Assembly (NCBI GenBank): GCA_021849075.1
Contig: JAJZTH010000002.1
Location: 100,617-164,616 of the forward strand
Direction of reading: 5' to 3'
Length of the DNA stretch: 64,000 nucleotides
Source of the DNA: Pseudomonadota bacterium
GTDB taxonomy: Bacteria > Pseudomonadota > Alphaproteobacteria > Sphingomonadales > Sphingomonadaceae
Shown: positions 50,519 through 59,469 of the stretch, piece after piece
Numbering within the stretch: the stretch's first letter is position 1
Layout: each line of letters opens with the position of its first letter
Made by a program: the position numbers and the translations under genes
Notes under the pieces: model-generated
Told to the model about the DNA's origin: nothing
Database searches by the model: none
What the model saw: only the letters and a program-made list of their open reading frames with translations

Positions 50519-51769
50519 ATGACCGACCGAACCTCTTCCCCCGCCTATCGTGGCGTCGTGCTGGCGATGATGCTGCTGGTTTATACGTTCAACTTCCTCG
50601 ACCGGCAGATCCTCGGCATCCTGGCCGGGCCGATCAAGGCGGAATTGCAACTGACCGACACGCAATTGGGCGCGCTGGGCGGCATCGCCTTTGCGCTGCT
50701 CTATTCGACGCTGGCGATCCCGCTGGCGCTGCTGGCCGATCGCACCAGCCGCACCTGGGTCATCACCGTCAGCCTCGCCATCTGGAGCGGCTTTACCGCG
50801 CTGTGCGGCGTGGCGGGGAATTTTACCCAGATGTTCCTGTTCCGCATCGGCGTGGGCGTGGGGGAGGCCGGCGGCGTCGCGCCATCCTATGCGGTGATTT
50901 CCGATTATTTTCCGCAGCATCAGCGGGCGCGGGCGCTGTCCATCTATTCGCTTGGCATTCCGCTGGGTTCTGCGGGCGGCGTGCTGCTGGGCGGCTATAT
51001 CGCGCAGACGGTGGAATGGCGCACCGCCTTCATCGCCGTCGGCGTGCTGGGCATAGTGATCGCGCCGATCTTTCGCCTGGTGGTGCGCGAACCCGCGCGG
51101 CCGATCCAGACGGGCGATGTCGTGCCGGTCAGCGCCGTGTTCGGCATTCTGGCGGCCAAGCGCAGTTTCTGGATGCTGGCGCTGGGCGCGGCGTGCAGTT
51201 CGATGTGCGGCTATGGCGTGGCTTTCTGGCTACCCAGCCTGCTGATGCGCAGCTTTGGCCTCGACCTGCTGGGCGCGGGCCAGTTTCTGGGCGGACTGCT
51301 ACTGATCGGCGGAGTGGCCGGCGTGCTGCTGGGCGGATTTCTGGGCGATGCGATGGGCGGCCGGGACAAGGCGTGGTTCGCCTGGGTGCCCGCGATCAGC
51401 TATGTCATTGGCATGCCGCTGTTCGTGATCGGCGTGCTGTCGAGCAGCGTGACCTTCGCCTTTGCGCTGTTCCTTATCCCGCAGGCGCTGGTCTATGTCT
51501 GGCTGGGTCCGGTGCTGACCGCCGTGCAGCATCTGGTGCCGCCGCAGATGCGGGCCAGCGCTTCGGCGACCTTTCTGCTGATCAACAATCTGGTGGGGCT
51601 TGGCCTTGGCAGCTGGAGCGTCGGCGCATTGTCCGATGCTTTGACCCCGACCTATGGGGTGGAGGCGCTGCGTTATGCGATCGTCGCGGCGCTGGGATTC
51701 TACCTGCTTGCCGGGCTGTTCATGGCGCTGGCGGGCAAGGCGCTGCGCAAGGATTGGGTCGCGGCCTGA
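50519..51769 (+). CDS. MFS transporter, spinster-like
   Basis: A 416-residue 12-helix major facilitator. NFLDRQILGILAGPIKAEL near the start, LADRTSRTWVITVSLAIWSG and RIGVGVGEAGGVAPSYAVIS are typical of the spinster-like subgroup found beside TonB receptors in sphingomonads. The substrate is unknown, but the context with TetR and the receptor suggests one uptake route. A dispersed repeat separates it from the receptor gene, so co-transcription is uncertain. Confidence 0.88.
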   Translation: MTDRTSSPAYRGVVLAMMLLVYTFNFLDRQILGILAGPIKAELQLTDTQLGALGGIAFALLYSTLAIPLALLADRTSRTWVITVSLAIWSGFTALCGVAGNFTQMFLFRIGVGVGEAGGVAPSYAVISDYFPQHQRARALSIYSLGIPLGSAGGVLLGGYIAQTVEWRTAFIAVGVLGIVIAPIFRLVVREPARPIQTGDVVPVSAVFGILAAKRSFWMLALGAACSSMCGYGVAFWLPSLLMRSFGLDLLGAGQFLGGLLLIGGVAGVLLGGFLGDAMGGRDKAWFAWVPAISYVIGMPLFVIGVLSSSVTFAFALFLIPQALVYVWLGPVLTAVQHLVPPQMRASASATFLLINNLVGLGLGSWSVGALSDALTPTYGVEALRYAIVAALGFYLLAGLFMALAGKALRKDWVAA

Positions 51770-51775
51770 GAGCTG

Positions 51776-51817
51776 TTTGGAAATGCGCCAAAGGCGCTCT
51801 TCCGCGCATTTTCCAAA
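51776..51817 (+). repeat. GCGC palindrome family, copy 5 (terminator)
   Basis: TTTGGAAATGCGC (51776-51788) pairs with GCGCATTTTCCAAA (51804-51817; one extra T) across a 15-nt loop, seven bases after the MFS stop. It lies between convergent MFS and prfC genes. Confidence 0.7.
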
Positions 51818-51921
51818 TAGTCCCTGAGACAAGAGACAAGGAACGAGACAGTTTAAGCGCTATCCGATTTAGTCGTGAATGAGCGGACGCAATCCGCCCA
51901 TTCGTGATTTTAAATCGCCGA

Positions 51922-53499
51922 TTACCGTTCCTTGGTCGCGCTGAACTTCACCTTGGGGTGGCGTTCCTGCTGATAGCCGATGTCCCAGGCGCTGCGCGCC
52001 ATGAAGACGAGGTTGCCGTCGCGATCCTTGGCCATGTTGGCGCCATTATAGGACACCAGTTCCTTGACGGCTGCGTCGTCGCCGCTGATCCAGCGCGCGG
52101 TGTCGAAGGGGGAGGGTTCCAGCCCCGCCGCCACCTTATATTCCGCCTCCAGCCGCGAAATCAGCACTTCGAGCTGAAGCTGGCCGACGACGCCGACGAT
52201 CCAGTTGCTGCCGATTTCGGGATAGAAGACCTGAATGACGCCCTCTTCGGACAGATCGTCCAGCGCCTTGCGCAGCTGCTTGGTCTTGGTCGGATCTTTC
52301 AGCTGCACGCGGCGCAATATTTCCGGCGCGAAATTGGGCAGGCCGGTAAAACGCAGGCCAGGCTTTTCGCTGAGCGTATCGCCCACGCGCAACGCGCCAT
52401 GGTTGGGAATGCCGATGATGTCGCCGGGGAAGGCTTCGTCCGCCAGTTCGCGGTCCTGTGCGAAGAAGAGGATCGGCGAATGGACGGCGAGCGCCTTGCC
52501 GCTGCCCGAGGGCGTCAGCTTCATGCCGCGGCGGAACTTGCCCGAAACGAGGCGCATGAAGGCGATGCGGTCCCGGTGCATCGGGTCCATATTGGCCTGC
52601 ACCTTGAAGATGAAGCCGGTGACTTCGCTCTGATCGGGTTCGACGGCGGCCGGTTCGGCCGGCTGCGCGCGCGGCGCGGGCGCATGGGCGGACAAAGCGT
52701 CAATCAGTTCGGTGACGCCGAACAGCTTCAGCGCAGACCCGAAATAGACCGGCGTCAGGTCGCCGGCGCGATAGCGGTCATGGTCGAATGCGCCATAGCC
52801 GCCCTGCGCCAGTTCGGCCTCTTCGCGCAGCTTGTCGAGCGCGCGGTCGGACAGATGGTCGGCCAGCTTCGGATCGTCGAGGCCCGTAAACTGGTGGCGG
52901 GTGCCGTCAAATTCGCGGCTGGGTCCGGTCGGCTGCATCAGCCGGTTGGTCGCGAAGTCGTAAATGCCCTCAAATTCGCCGCCCATGCCGGCGGGCCAGC
53001 TCATCGGGCAGACGTCCAGTTGCAGCTGGTCGGCGACTTCATCGAGCAGGCCGAAGGTTTCGCGCCCTTCCCGATCGACCTTGTTGACGAAGGTGATGAT
53101 CGGCAGGTTGCGCAGGCGGCACACTTCGAACAGCTTGCGCGTCTGCGGCTCGATGCCCTTGGCCGCGTCGATCACCATGACGGCCGAATCGACGGCGGTC
53201 AGCGTGCGATAGGTGTCTTCGCTGAAATCTTCGTGGCCCGGCGTGTCGAGCAGGTTGAAGGTGATGGTTTCGCCATCGCGCGTCCGCTCAAACGTCATGA
53301 CCGAGGAGGTGACGGAAATGCCGCGCTGCTGTTCGATCTTCATCCAGTCGGACCGGGCGCGGCGGTTCGCGCCGCGCGCCTTGACTTCGCCCGCCAGATG
53401 GATGGCGCCGCCTTCCAGCAGCAGCTTTTCCGTCAGCGTGGTCTTGCCGGCGTCCGGGTGGGAAATGATCGCGAAGGTGCGGCGGGATGGGATGGTCAT
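51922..53499 (-). CDS. prfC: Peptide chain release factor 3
   Basis: A 525-residue GTPase that recycles RF1/RF2 from the ribosome after termination. G1 IISHPDAGKTTLTEK, G2 region QQRGISVTSSVM, G3 LLDTPGHEDFSEDTY, and G4 FVNKVDREGR are intact; the C-terminal part has the RF3 domain (EVLISRLEAEYKV). ATG 53499 (MTIPSRRTFAIISHP) fits homologues; upstream in-frame sequence is the start of a dispersed repeat. Confidence 0.95.
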   Translation of the reverse strand: MTIPSRRTFAIISHPDAGKTTLTEKLLLEGGAIHLAGEVKARGANRRARSDWMKIEQQRGISVTSSVMTFERTRDGETITFNLLDTPGHEDFSEDTYRTLTAVDSAVMVIDAAKGIEPQTRKLFEVCRLRNLPIITFVNKVDREGRETFGLLDEVADQLQLDVCPMSWPAGMGGEFEGIYDFATNRLMQPTGPSREFDGTRHQFTGLDDPKLADHLSDRALDKLREEAELAQGGYGAFDHDRYRAGDLTPVYFGSALKLFGVTELIDALSAHAPAPRAQPAEPAAVEPDQSEVTGFIFKVQANMDPMHRDRIAFMRLVSGKFRRGMKLTPSGSGKALAVHSPILFFAQDRELADEAFPGDIIGIPNHGALRVGDTLSEKPGLRFTGLPNFAPEILRRVQLKDPTKTKQLRKALDDLSEEGVIQVFYPEIGSNWIVGVVGQLQLEVLISRLEAEYKVAAGLEPSPFDTARWISGDDAAVKELVSYNGANMAKDRDGNLVFMARSAWDIGYQQERHPKVKFSATKER

Positions 53500-53521
53500 G
53501 TCTGGCGGCTCTTGAAAACGG

Positions 53522-53625
53522 CCGTTCGCCCTGAGCCTGTCGAAGGACTGCACTTTTCTTGCGGAAGAGAAGAACAGGGGTTAGCCTTGCGGCTGCCTTC
53601 GGCCCGACAGGCTCAGCCCGAACGG
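53522..53625. repeat. Dispersed inverted repeat, CCGTTCGCCCTGAGC family, copy 2
   Basis: Left arm 53522-53546, right arm 53596-53625 with a few extra bases, and a 49-nt centre. It fills the gap between the prfC start and the epimerase end. Same family as 10863-10939. Confidence 0.8.
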
Positions 53626-53643
53626 AATCTTTAAGCGCGCCCG

Positions 53644-54534
53644 TTACACGCCCATGAGGCTGACGTCCATGCGGAAGCTGCGGCTGTCCCCCGGCAGCAG
53701 CGCCATGATGCCCTGTTTGGCCCAGACATCGCCGTTAAAGCCGACCAGATCGGCCATGCCGGCCCAGGGTTCGACACACAGATAATGAGCGCCAGGCTTT
53801 TGCCACAGGCCCAGCCAGGGCGTATCGGGGAAATCGATCTTCAGATGCGGATGGCCGGGCGCCCCCCAGGTCAGCGATCGGCTGTTCAGATCGTCCCAGA
53901 TCAGTGCGTCGCCTTCGAACATTTCATGGGTCGGGACCAGCGTGTCGCCTTCCACCGGAGAGGGGATGGATTCGCGCGCGATCAGGCCCGGTTCGTCGCC
54001 TACCTTGCGGATGGCTGCGGGTTCGGGCTGGTCGAAGAGGATGCGATGGTCCTCCGCCGCGCCGCCATAGGGCAGCGGCCAGGCGAAGGCGGGGTGATAG
54101 CCGAACGAGAAGGGCATCGCCGCTTCGCCCCGGTTGGCGACGGTGGCGGTCATGCGCAACGTCGCGCCCTCCAGCACGAAGCCCATGTCGAGCCGGAAGT
54201 CGAAGGGATAGGCGGCGCGCGTCTCCTCATCCGCTTCCAGCCGCAGCAGCAGACTGTCGTCGCTCTGCGCCACGACCGCGAAGGGCTTGCGCCGGGCAAA
54301 GCCATGCTGGGGCATCGGATAGTCCTGTCCGTCGAGCCGATAGATGTCGCCGCGCGACCGGCCGACGAAGGGGAAGAGCAAGGGCGCATGGCCGGTCCAC
54401 CAGCGCGGATCGGCGTCGGTCATCAGTTCGCGTCCCTGCGCATCGGTCAGCGACCAGAGTTCCGCGCCCAGCGGATCGATGCGGGCGGACAAAGCGGGCG
54501 AAGCTATGGTGAAACGGGCGTCGGACTGGGACAA
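53644..54534 (-). CDS. Aldose 1-epimerase family protein
   Basis: A 296-residue galactose-mutarotase-fold protein. ARIDPLGAELWSLTDAQGRE begins the barrel, FPFVGRSRGDIYRLDG and YPMPQHGFARRKPFAV include the substrate His, and FGYHPAFAWPLPYGG holds the second conserved His/Pro region. It interconverts alpha and beta sugar anomers; this branch (LacX/YeaD-like) may act on a phosphorylated or modified sugar. It stands alone. Confidence 0.85.
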   Translation of the reverse strand: MSQSDARFTIASPALSARIDPLGAELWSLTDAQGRELMTDADPRWWTGHAPLLFPFVGRSRGDIYRLDGQDYPMPQHGFARRKPFAVVAQSDDSLLLRLEADEETRAAYPFDFRLDMGFVLEGATLRMTATVANRGEAAMPFSFGYHPAFAWPLPYGGAAEDHRILFDQPEPAAIRKVGDEPGLIARESIPSPVEGDTLVPTHEMFEGDALIWDDLNSRSLTWGAPGHPHLKIDFPDTPWLGLWQKPGAHYLCVEPWAGMADLVGFNGDVWAKQGIMALLPGDSRSFRMDVSLMGV

Positions 54535-54661
54535 GATGATCGGCCTTCCTGCGGGACAGGGTCAATCGCATAGCGCGGACGTTGCGGGCTGTCGCCTGTG
54601 CTGATCGTTTCGCCCGGGAACCGACCGCCCTGTCGCTGGTTTGATCGGGCGGAGGAACCAG

Positions 54662-55183
54662 ATGAAATCACCCGCAATCGCAATGGCGCTGACTTTGACC
54701 CTGATGCTGCCGGGGGCGGCCCTGGCGCAGAAAAATCAGGACAAGCCCAAACAGGAAGAAGCCGCCCGGAAGGACGGCACGTTCGACAGGGCGGGCAAGA
54801 TCGCGACCCAGCCGGCGCGCGACGTGGGGCTGGACAAGGATGAGATCCCCCCGGTGCTGGTGAAGGCGGTGGAAAATCCCTATGCCGCGCCCCCGTCGCG
54901 CAGTTGCAAGGGGTTGAAGGCGTCGCTGTCCGAACTCAACGCCGTGCTGGGAGACGATTTCACCGTCGGGGCCAAGGCGAACGAAAATCGCACCGGCAAG
55001 ATTGCCGAGGCGGTCGGCAAGACGGTGGTCAATTCGCTGATCCCCTTCCGCGGGCTGGTGCGCGAAATCAGCGGCGCGGCCCCGGCCGAACGGCGTTTGC
55101 AGGCGGCGGTGACGGCCGGCATCGCCCGGCGCGGCTATCTGCGCGGCATCGCGTCGGCCAAGGGATGCAAGGTGGTCAGTTAG
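54662..55183 (+). CDS. Exported hypothetical protein
   Basis: A 173-residue protein with a signal peptide (MKSPAIAMALTLTLMLPGAA, ending ALA). A Lys/Asp/Glu-rich stretch follows, then VKAVENPYAAPPSRSCKGLK and a helical domain with EAVGKTVVNSLIPFRGLVRE and RGYLRGIASAKGCK; two cysteines may pair. I do not recognise a function. GGAGG precedes the ATG. The repeat hairpin at 55204 follows. Confidence 0.62.
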   Translation: MKSPAIAMALTLTLMLPGAALAQKNQDKPKQEEAARKDGTFDRAGKIATQPARDVGLDKDEIPPVLVKAVENPYAAPPSRSCKGLKASLSELNAVLGDDFTVGAKANENRTGKIAEAVGKTVVNSLIPFRGLVREISGAAPAERRLQAAVTAGIARRGYLRGIASAKGCKVVS

Positions 55184-55203
55184 GTCCGATTCCCTCACTC
55201 CTG

Positions 55204-55234
55204 ACGTCATGCTGAACTTGGTTCAGCATGACGT
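55204..55234 (+). repeat. ACGTCATGCTGAAC inverted repeat, probable terminator
   Basis: ACGTCATGCTGAAC (55204-55217) and GTTCAGCATGACGT (55221-55234) form a perfect 14-bp hairpin with a TTG loop and a TTTATA tail. The sequence is another frequent intergenic repeat of sphingomonads. Confidence 0.8.
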
Positions 55235-55318
55235 TTTATATGGAGGGCGAGGTTGCGGGCGGAGCAGGCGTTGTCAAAACACGCTTCCGCCCACGCCATT
55301 TGCCCCTATATGGCGGGC

Positions 55319-55747
55319 ATGACTGACTTGCCCGCTCCCATGCCCGCTCTGGCCGATCTTCAGGACGAATATGAATTTCTGGATGCGGACGATCGCTATC
55401 GGCTGCTGATCGATCTGGGGCGCGGGCTGGAAGAGATGCCCGATCCGCTCAAGACCGACGCGACTCTGGTGCGTGGCTGTTCGGCGGCGGTGTGGGTCTA
55501 TCCCACGGTCTTGGACGATGGGCGGCTGCATTTTCTGGCGGACAGCAATGCGGCGATTACCAAGGGGATCATCGCGCTGGTGCTGCTGACCGTGCAGGAT
55601 CGCAGCCCGGCGGAAATCACGGCGGCCGATATCGAAGGCGCGCTGGCCCCCTTCGACCTTAAGAACCAGCTTAGTTCCAACCGCACGCAGGGCATTCCCA
55701 ACATGATCGCCCTGATCCGCGAAACCGCCGGGCGCTATCAGGGATAG
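55319..55747 (+). CDS. sufE: SufE family sulfur-transfer protein
   Basis: A 142-residue SufE-like protein that accepts sulfur from the cysteine desulfurase SufS and passes it to SufBCD. The acceptor cysteine is in LVRGCSAAVWVYP; LADSNAAITKGIIALVLLTV and LKNQLSSNRTQGIPNMIALI are family blocks. ATG 55319 gives the normal length. It lies about 5.5 kb before the suf operon, as a separate transcription unit. Confidence 0.92.
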   Translation: MTDLPAPMPALADLQDEYEFLDADDRYRLLIDLGRGLEEMPDPLKTDATLVRGCSAAVWVYPTVLDDGRLHFLADSNAAITKGIIALVLLTVQDRSPAEITAADIEGALAPFDLKNQLSSNRTQGIPNMIALIRETAGRYQG

Positions 55748-55796
55748 GACGATCGGACCGGCGGACGCCGGCTTTCGAGCAGAAGCGGACGCTCTT

Positions 55797-55900
55797 AGCC
55801 CCTCCCCTTCAGGGAGGGGTTGGGGTGGGGGTGCGCCGAAAAGCGCTGCGTCAGGCGGATAGCCCCCACCCCCGTCCCCTCCCCTGAAGGGGAGGGGCTT
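55797..55900. repeat. GC-rich inverted repeat pair, short gene-less element (MITE-like)
   Basis: The left arm 55797-55832 (AGCCCCTCCCCTTCAGGGAG onward) and the right arm 55861-55900 are inverted copies that enclose 28 bases. The same arms enclose the DUF559 gene at 62711-63144. Each arm holds its own CCCCTCCCCTTCAGGGGAGG palindrome. The rest of the 266-base gap between sufE and the lipoprotein gene has nothing recognisable. Confidence 0.75.
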
Positions 55901-56013
55901 ATAGCAGGAAACCTCCCAGCCCGGTCGGTCCCTGCGCCTCCCATCCCCCCACCACGCAACTTCATCGCCGCCCAGACATTGTCCTTGCGTAACCATATGC
56001 AAGGAGAAGGGCG

Positions 56014-56505
56014 ATGCGCGCCATCCTGATGATTGCGGCGGTGGCTGGCCTGTCCGCCTGCGCCGAAAAACCCAAGGAGCCGACCCAGCGCGAGCAGATC
56101 GGCCAATCGTGGAAATATGAGAATGGGGACGGCAAGGCCGTGAAGGTCGCCTATATCGGCAGCAAGAACAGCGTCGTCACCATGACCGCGCCCGATACTT
56201 TCTCTGTCCTGCTGGTCCAGCCGCTCAAGGAAGGCGGGGCGGATGTGACGGTGAAGCTGGTCGGCGCGCCCTTCACCTGCGACATGTCCGATTGCCGGGT
56301 CACGGCCACCACCGATGACGGCAAGGCGCATGAATGGAAGGGACGGATGGCCACCAATGACGACGGCATCGCCATCGCCCCGTCGCAGGGCGCCTATGAC
56401 GTCATCCGCAAGGCGAAGAGCGTGAAGGTCGATCTGGTGGTCGACGGCAAGGAAAAGACTGCGCCGTTCACCTTCGACGTTGCGGGGCTGAAGCTGAAGG
56501 GCTGA
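56014..56505 (+). CDS. Putative lipoprotein, unknown function
   Basis: A 163-residue protein with a lipoprotein signal peptide: MRAILMIAAVAGLSAC, lipobox LSAC with Cys16, so probably membrane-anchored. The body is a beta-rich domain (SKNSVVTMTAPDTFSVLLVQ and KLVGAPFTCDMSDCRVTATT, with a CDMSDC pair). No family is recognised. It is convergent with ggt, whose stop lies 27 bases away. Confidence 0.65.
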   Translation: MRAILMIAAVAGLSACAEKPKEPTQREQIGQSWKYENGDGKAVKVAYIGSKNSVVTMTAPDTFSVLLVQPLKEGGADVTVKLVGAPFTCDMSDCRVTATTDDGKAHEWKGRMATNDDGIAIAPSQGAYDVIRKAKSVKVDLVVDGKEKTAPFTFDVAGLKLKG

Positions 56506-56531
56506 ACGTCAGCCCTTCAGGTGGCGTGCGT

Positions 56532-58232
56532 TTATTCCTGCAACGACACGCCGGGACTGCGCGGATCGGCAGCGCCCTGCCAGCGGCCGTCGGGCAGGCG
56601 TTCGGCGGCATTGGCCTTCAGCCCCATGCGGTTGACGCTGACCCGGTGGCCCAGCTTCTCCAGCGGCGCCTTCATCGCTTCCACCGATGTTCCCTGTTCC
56701 AGCACCAGCCCGTCGCCGTTGAAGAAGACAAGGCCCTGCGCGATCGATTCTTGCGCGGACAGGCCCCAGTCGAAATGGGCGATCAGCGCCTTGGCGACCT
56801 GCATGATGATGGTCTTGCCGCCGGCCGCGCCGACGGTGAAGACGGGCGTGCCCTTCTCATCATAGACGATGGTGGGGGACATGGAAGATAGCGGGCGCTT
56901 GCCCGGCTCCACCCGGTTGGCGACCGGCTTTCCATCCTTTTCGGGCGAGAAGCTGAAATCGGTCAGCTCATTGTTCAGGATCACGCCATTGGCGATCAGC
57001 TGGCTGCCGAAGAAGCTTTCGATCGTGGAGGTCCAGGCGGCGATGTCGCCATCATGGTCGACCGCGACGAAATGGCTGGTGCCGCTTTCGGGCTGGGGCA
57101 GGGAGGCCGTGCGCGGCTGCGCGCCGGGCGGGGTGCCGGGCTTGTAGACATTGAGCGCCTTGTTGAGGCGGATCAGCGAAGAACGCTGTTTGAGGTAAGC
57201 GGGGTCGATCATGCCGCTGATCGGCACCGATACGAAGGCGGGATCGCCCAGCCAAGTGTCGCGATCGGCATAAGCGAGCTGCATCGCTTCGCCGATGACA
57301 TGCCAGGAGCGGGGGTCATCCTTGCCCCATTGCGCCAGCGGGAAGCGCTCCACCATGCCGAGAATTTCCAGCACGGTGATGCCGCCGGCCGACACCGGAC
57401 CCATGCCGCACACGGTATAGGCGCGATAGGGACCGCAAATGGGCTTGCGCGGTTCCGCCTTGTAGGCGGCGATGTCCGCCTCCGTCATGGGCACCGGGTT
57501 TTTGGGGGCGTTGGTGACGGCCTGACTGATCAGGCGGGCATTTTCGCCGGTGTAGAAGGCGTCCGGTCCCTCCGCCGCGATCCGCTTGTACAGGGCGGCG
57601 AGCGGCGGGTTCTTCAGCAGCGTGCCGACCGGCGGCGGCGCGCCGTCGATCCAGAACATCTTCTGGATTTCCGGGAAGTCGGCCCAGATAGCCTGCGTCG
57701 CGCGCAGCGCCGTGGCGGTGCGCTCGCCCAGTTGGAAGCCATCCTGCGCATAGCGGATCGCCGGCTGGAACAGATCGGCCCAAGGCAGCTTACCCCATTT
57801 TTTGTGCGCGTCCCACGCCATGCGCAAATTGCCCGGCACGCCGGCGGAATAGCCGCCCGGCCAGGCTTGCATGAAGGGCAGGGGCTTGCCGTCGGCGCCC
57901 AGAAAACGATCGGGCCGGGCGGCGGCCGGCGCGGTTTCGCGGCCGTCGATCGACTCCAGCACGCCGGTCTTGCCGTCATGATGCATCAGGAAGCCGCCGC
58001 CGCCGATGCCGCTATTATGCGGTTCGACCACGCCCAGCGTCAGCATCATGGCGATGGCGGCGTCGGTGGCGCTGCCGCCCTTGCGCAATATTTCCTGCCC
58101 CGCCTGCGCGGCGCGGGGGTCGGCGGCGGACACGGTGGCGTTGGTCGATACCGGCTCGCGCGCATAGGCGGGGGCGGGGATCAGGGAGAGGAGGGCGAGG
58201 GGGGCCAGCAGGCCGGTCAGGCGGGACGTCAT
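56532..58232 (-). CDS. ggt: Gamma-glutamyltransferase
   Basis: A 566-residue periplasmic enzyme that cleaves or transfers the gamma-glutamyl group of glutathione. Signal peptide to about residue 24. The autocatalytic site is ESGTSHFVAVDHDGD, where cleavage before the Thr would give large and small subunits; GIGGGGFLMHHDGKT and SSMSPTIVYDE are family signatures. ATG 58232 is preferred over a GTG three codons upstream. Confidence 0.92.
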   Translation of the reverse strand: MTSRLTGLLAPLALLSLIPAPAYAREPVSTNATVSAADPRAAQAGQEILRKGGSATDAAIAMMLTLGVVEPHNSGIGGGGFLMHHDGKTGVLESIDGRETAPAAARPDRFLGADGKPLPFMQAWPGGYSAGVPGNLRMAWDAHKKWGKLPWADLFQPAIRYAQDGFQLGERTATALRATQAIWADFPEIQKMFWIDGAPPPVGTLLKNPPLAALYKRIAAEGPDAFYTGENARLISQAVTNAPKNPVPMTEADIAAYKAEPRKPICGPYRAYTVCGMGPVSAGGITVLEILGMVERFPLAQWGKDDPRSWHVIGEAMQLAYADRDTWLGDPAFVSVPISGMIDPAYLKQRSSLIRLNKALNVYKPGTPPGAQPRTASLPQPESGTSHFVAVDHDGDIAAWTSTIESFFGSQLIANGVILNNELTDFSFSPEKDGKPVANRVEPGKRPLSSMSPTIVYDEKGTPVFTVGAAGGKTIIMQVAKALIAHFDWGLSAQESIAQGLVFFNGDGLVLEQGTSVEAMKAPLEKLGHRVSVNRMGLKANAAERLPDGRWQGAADPRSPGVSLQE

Positions 58233-58304
58233 GCCCGGCACCCTATCGCCCCGACGCCGCTTCGCAACCCCATGATAGACCGGGGTTATGGCGCGGCGAA
58301 CCGA

Positions 58305-59357
58305 TCAGGCGTCGATGCCGACGATCTCCGCTACAGTCTTCACCCCGTCGCGCGCCATCAGCGCCTTGAGGCCGGCATTGATCCGGCGGGCGAGATAGGG
58401 GCCTTCATAGACCAGCGCGCTGTAAAGCTGGACCAGCGACGCGCCGGCGCGGATGCGGGCATAAGCCTGTTCCGCATTGGCGATGCCGCCCACGCCGATC
58501 AGCGGCAGGCGATTGCCCAGCAGACGGCGGAAATCCAGCAGCCGCGCTTGCGACAGGTCGGTCAGCGGCGCGCCGGACAGGCCGCCCGTCTCACCGGCAT
58601 GGGCCGATCGCAGCGCCGGGCGGGTGATGGTGGTGTTGGACACGATCAGCGCGTCGACCCGGTGGTCGATGCAGGCGGCGGCGATATCCTCCACATCGGC
58701 CGGCTCCAGATCGGGCGCGACTTTCAAGAAGATCGGCGGTCCGTCCTGCGGCCGGGCGGCCATTACGGCGCCGAGCAGATCGTCCAGCGCCGCCCGCCCC
58801 TGCAAGGCGCGCAGGCCGGGCGTGTTGGGGGAAGAGATGTTGACGGTCAGATAATCGGCCAGCGGCGCCATGCAGGTCACGCCGGTCGCATAATCGGCGT
58901 TGGCGCGGCCGGCGGCGGTCGCCTCCTTATTGGCGCCGATGTTGATGCCGATGATCGCGCCCTGCCCATGCGGACGGCGATAGCGCGCGATGCGGTCGGC
59001 CGCTGCGCCCTGTCCGCCATTGTTGAAGCCGAAGCGGTTGATGACGGCGCGATCCTCGACCAGGCGGAACAGGCGCGGCTGGGGATTGCCCGGCTGGGCG
59101 AGCGGGGTCAGCGTCCCCAGTTCGGCAAAGCCGAAGCCCAGCCCATGCATCTTGTGCGCGACCCGGCCATCCTTGTCATAACCCGCCGCCAGCCCGACCG
59201 GGTTGGGAAAGCGGATGCCCGCCACGGTCGTCGCCAGCATCGGGTCATCGCCAAGAGGCTTTGCCGTGGGCATCATCCGCAGCGCGGCGATGGACAGATT
59301 ATGGGCGCGCTCGGCATCGAGCGTGAAGAGGAGCGGGCGGATCAGGCGATAGGACAT
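58305..59357 (-). CDS. pyrD: Dihydroorotate dehydrogenase, class 2 (quinone)
   Basis: A 350-residue membrane-associated FMN enzyme of pyrimidine synthesis that oxidises dihydroorotate with quinone. The N-terminal amphipathic part (MSYRLIRPLLFTLDAERAHN) marks class 2; TVNISSPNTPGLRALQG carries the catalytic serine; FLKVAPDL and VSNTTITRP are FMN-site motifs, and LIGVGGIANAEQAY is the phosphate loop. Gene stands alone, divergent from the region at 59425-59606. Confidence 0.94.
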   Translation of the reverse strand: MSYRLIRPLLFTLDAERAHNLSIAALRMMPTAKPLGDDPMLATTVAGIRFPNPVGLAAGYDKDGRVAHKMHGLGFGFAELGTLTPLAQPGNPQPRLFRLVEDRAVINRFGFNNGGQGAAADRIARYRRPHGQGAIIGINIGANKEATAAGRANADYATGVTCMAPLADYLTVNISSPNTPGLRALQGRAALDDLLGAVMAARPQDGPPIFLKVAPDLEPADVEDIAAACIDHRVDALIVSNTTITRPALRSAHAGETGGLSGAPLTDLSQARLLDFRRLLGNRLPLIGVGGIANAEQAYARIRAGASLVQLYSALVYEGPYLARRINAGLKALMARDGVKTVAEIVGIDA

Positions 59358-59424
59358 GGGCGCGCTATGCCAGCGTCGCGCGCAGGCGTCGAGTCACTGT
59401 GGCGGATCGGTCACATCGCTTCGG

Positions 59425-59442
59425 TCATGACATTTCATGACA
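59425..59442. promoter_or_regulatory. Tandem direct repeat TCATGACA with 10-base period
   Basis: TCATGACA at 59425-59432 and 59435-59442, spaced one helical turn, 68 bases upstream of the pyrD start on the other strand. Direct repeats with this period are typical of AraC-type or activator binding sites. Confidence 0.3.
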
Positions 59443-59469
59443 GAAAACGTAATGAATGAGACCGTTTGC

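Noticed and set aside
51904-53634. A 576-codon open frame on the plus strand opposite prfC
   Set aside because: prfC has all GTPase motifs. The opposite frame has no domain and runs into the dispersed repeat.
57054-59459. An 801-codon open frame on the plus strand opposite ggt and pyrD
   Set aside because: It lies over two well-supported genes on the other strand. The composition (Arg/Gly/His/Gln-rich) is that of an antisense frame in GC-rich DNA, and there is no domain.
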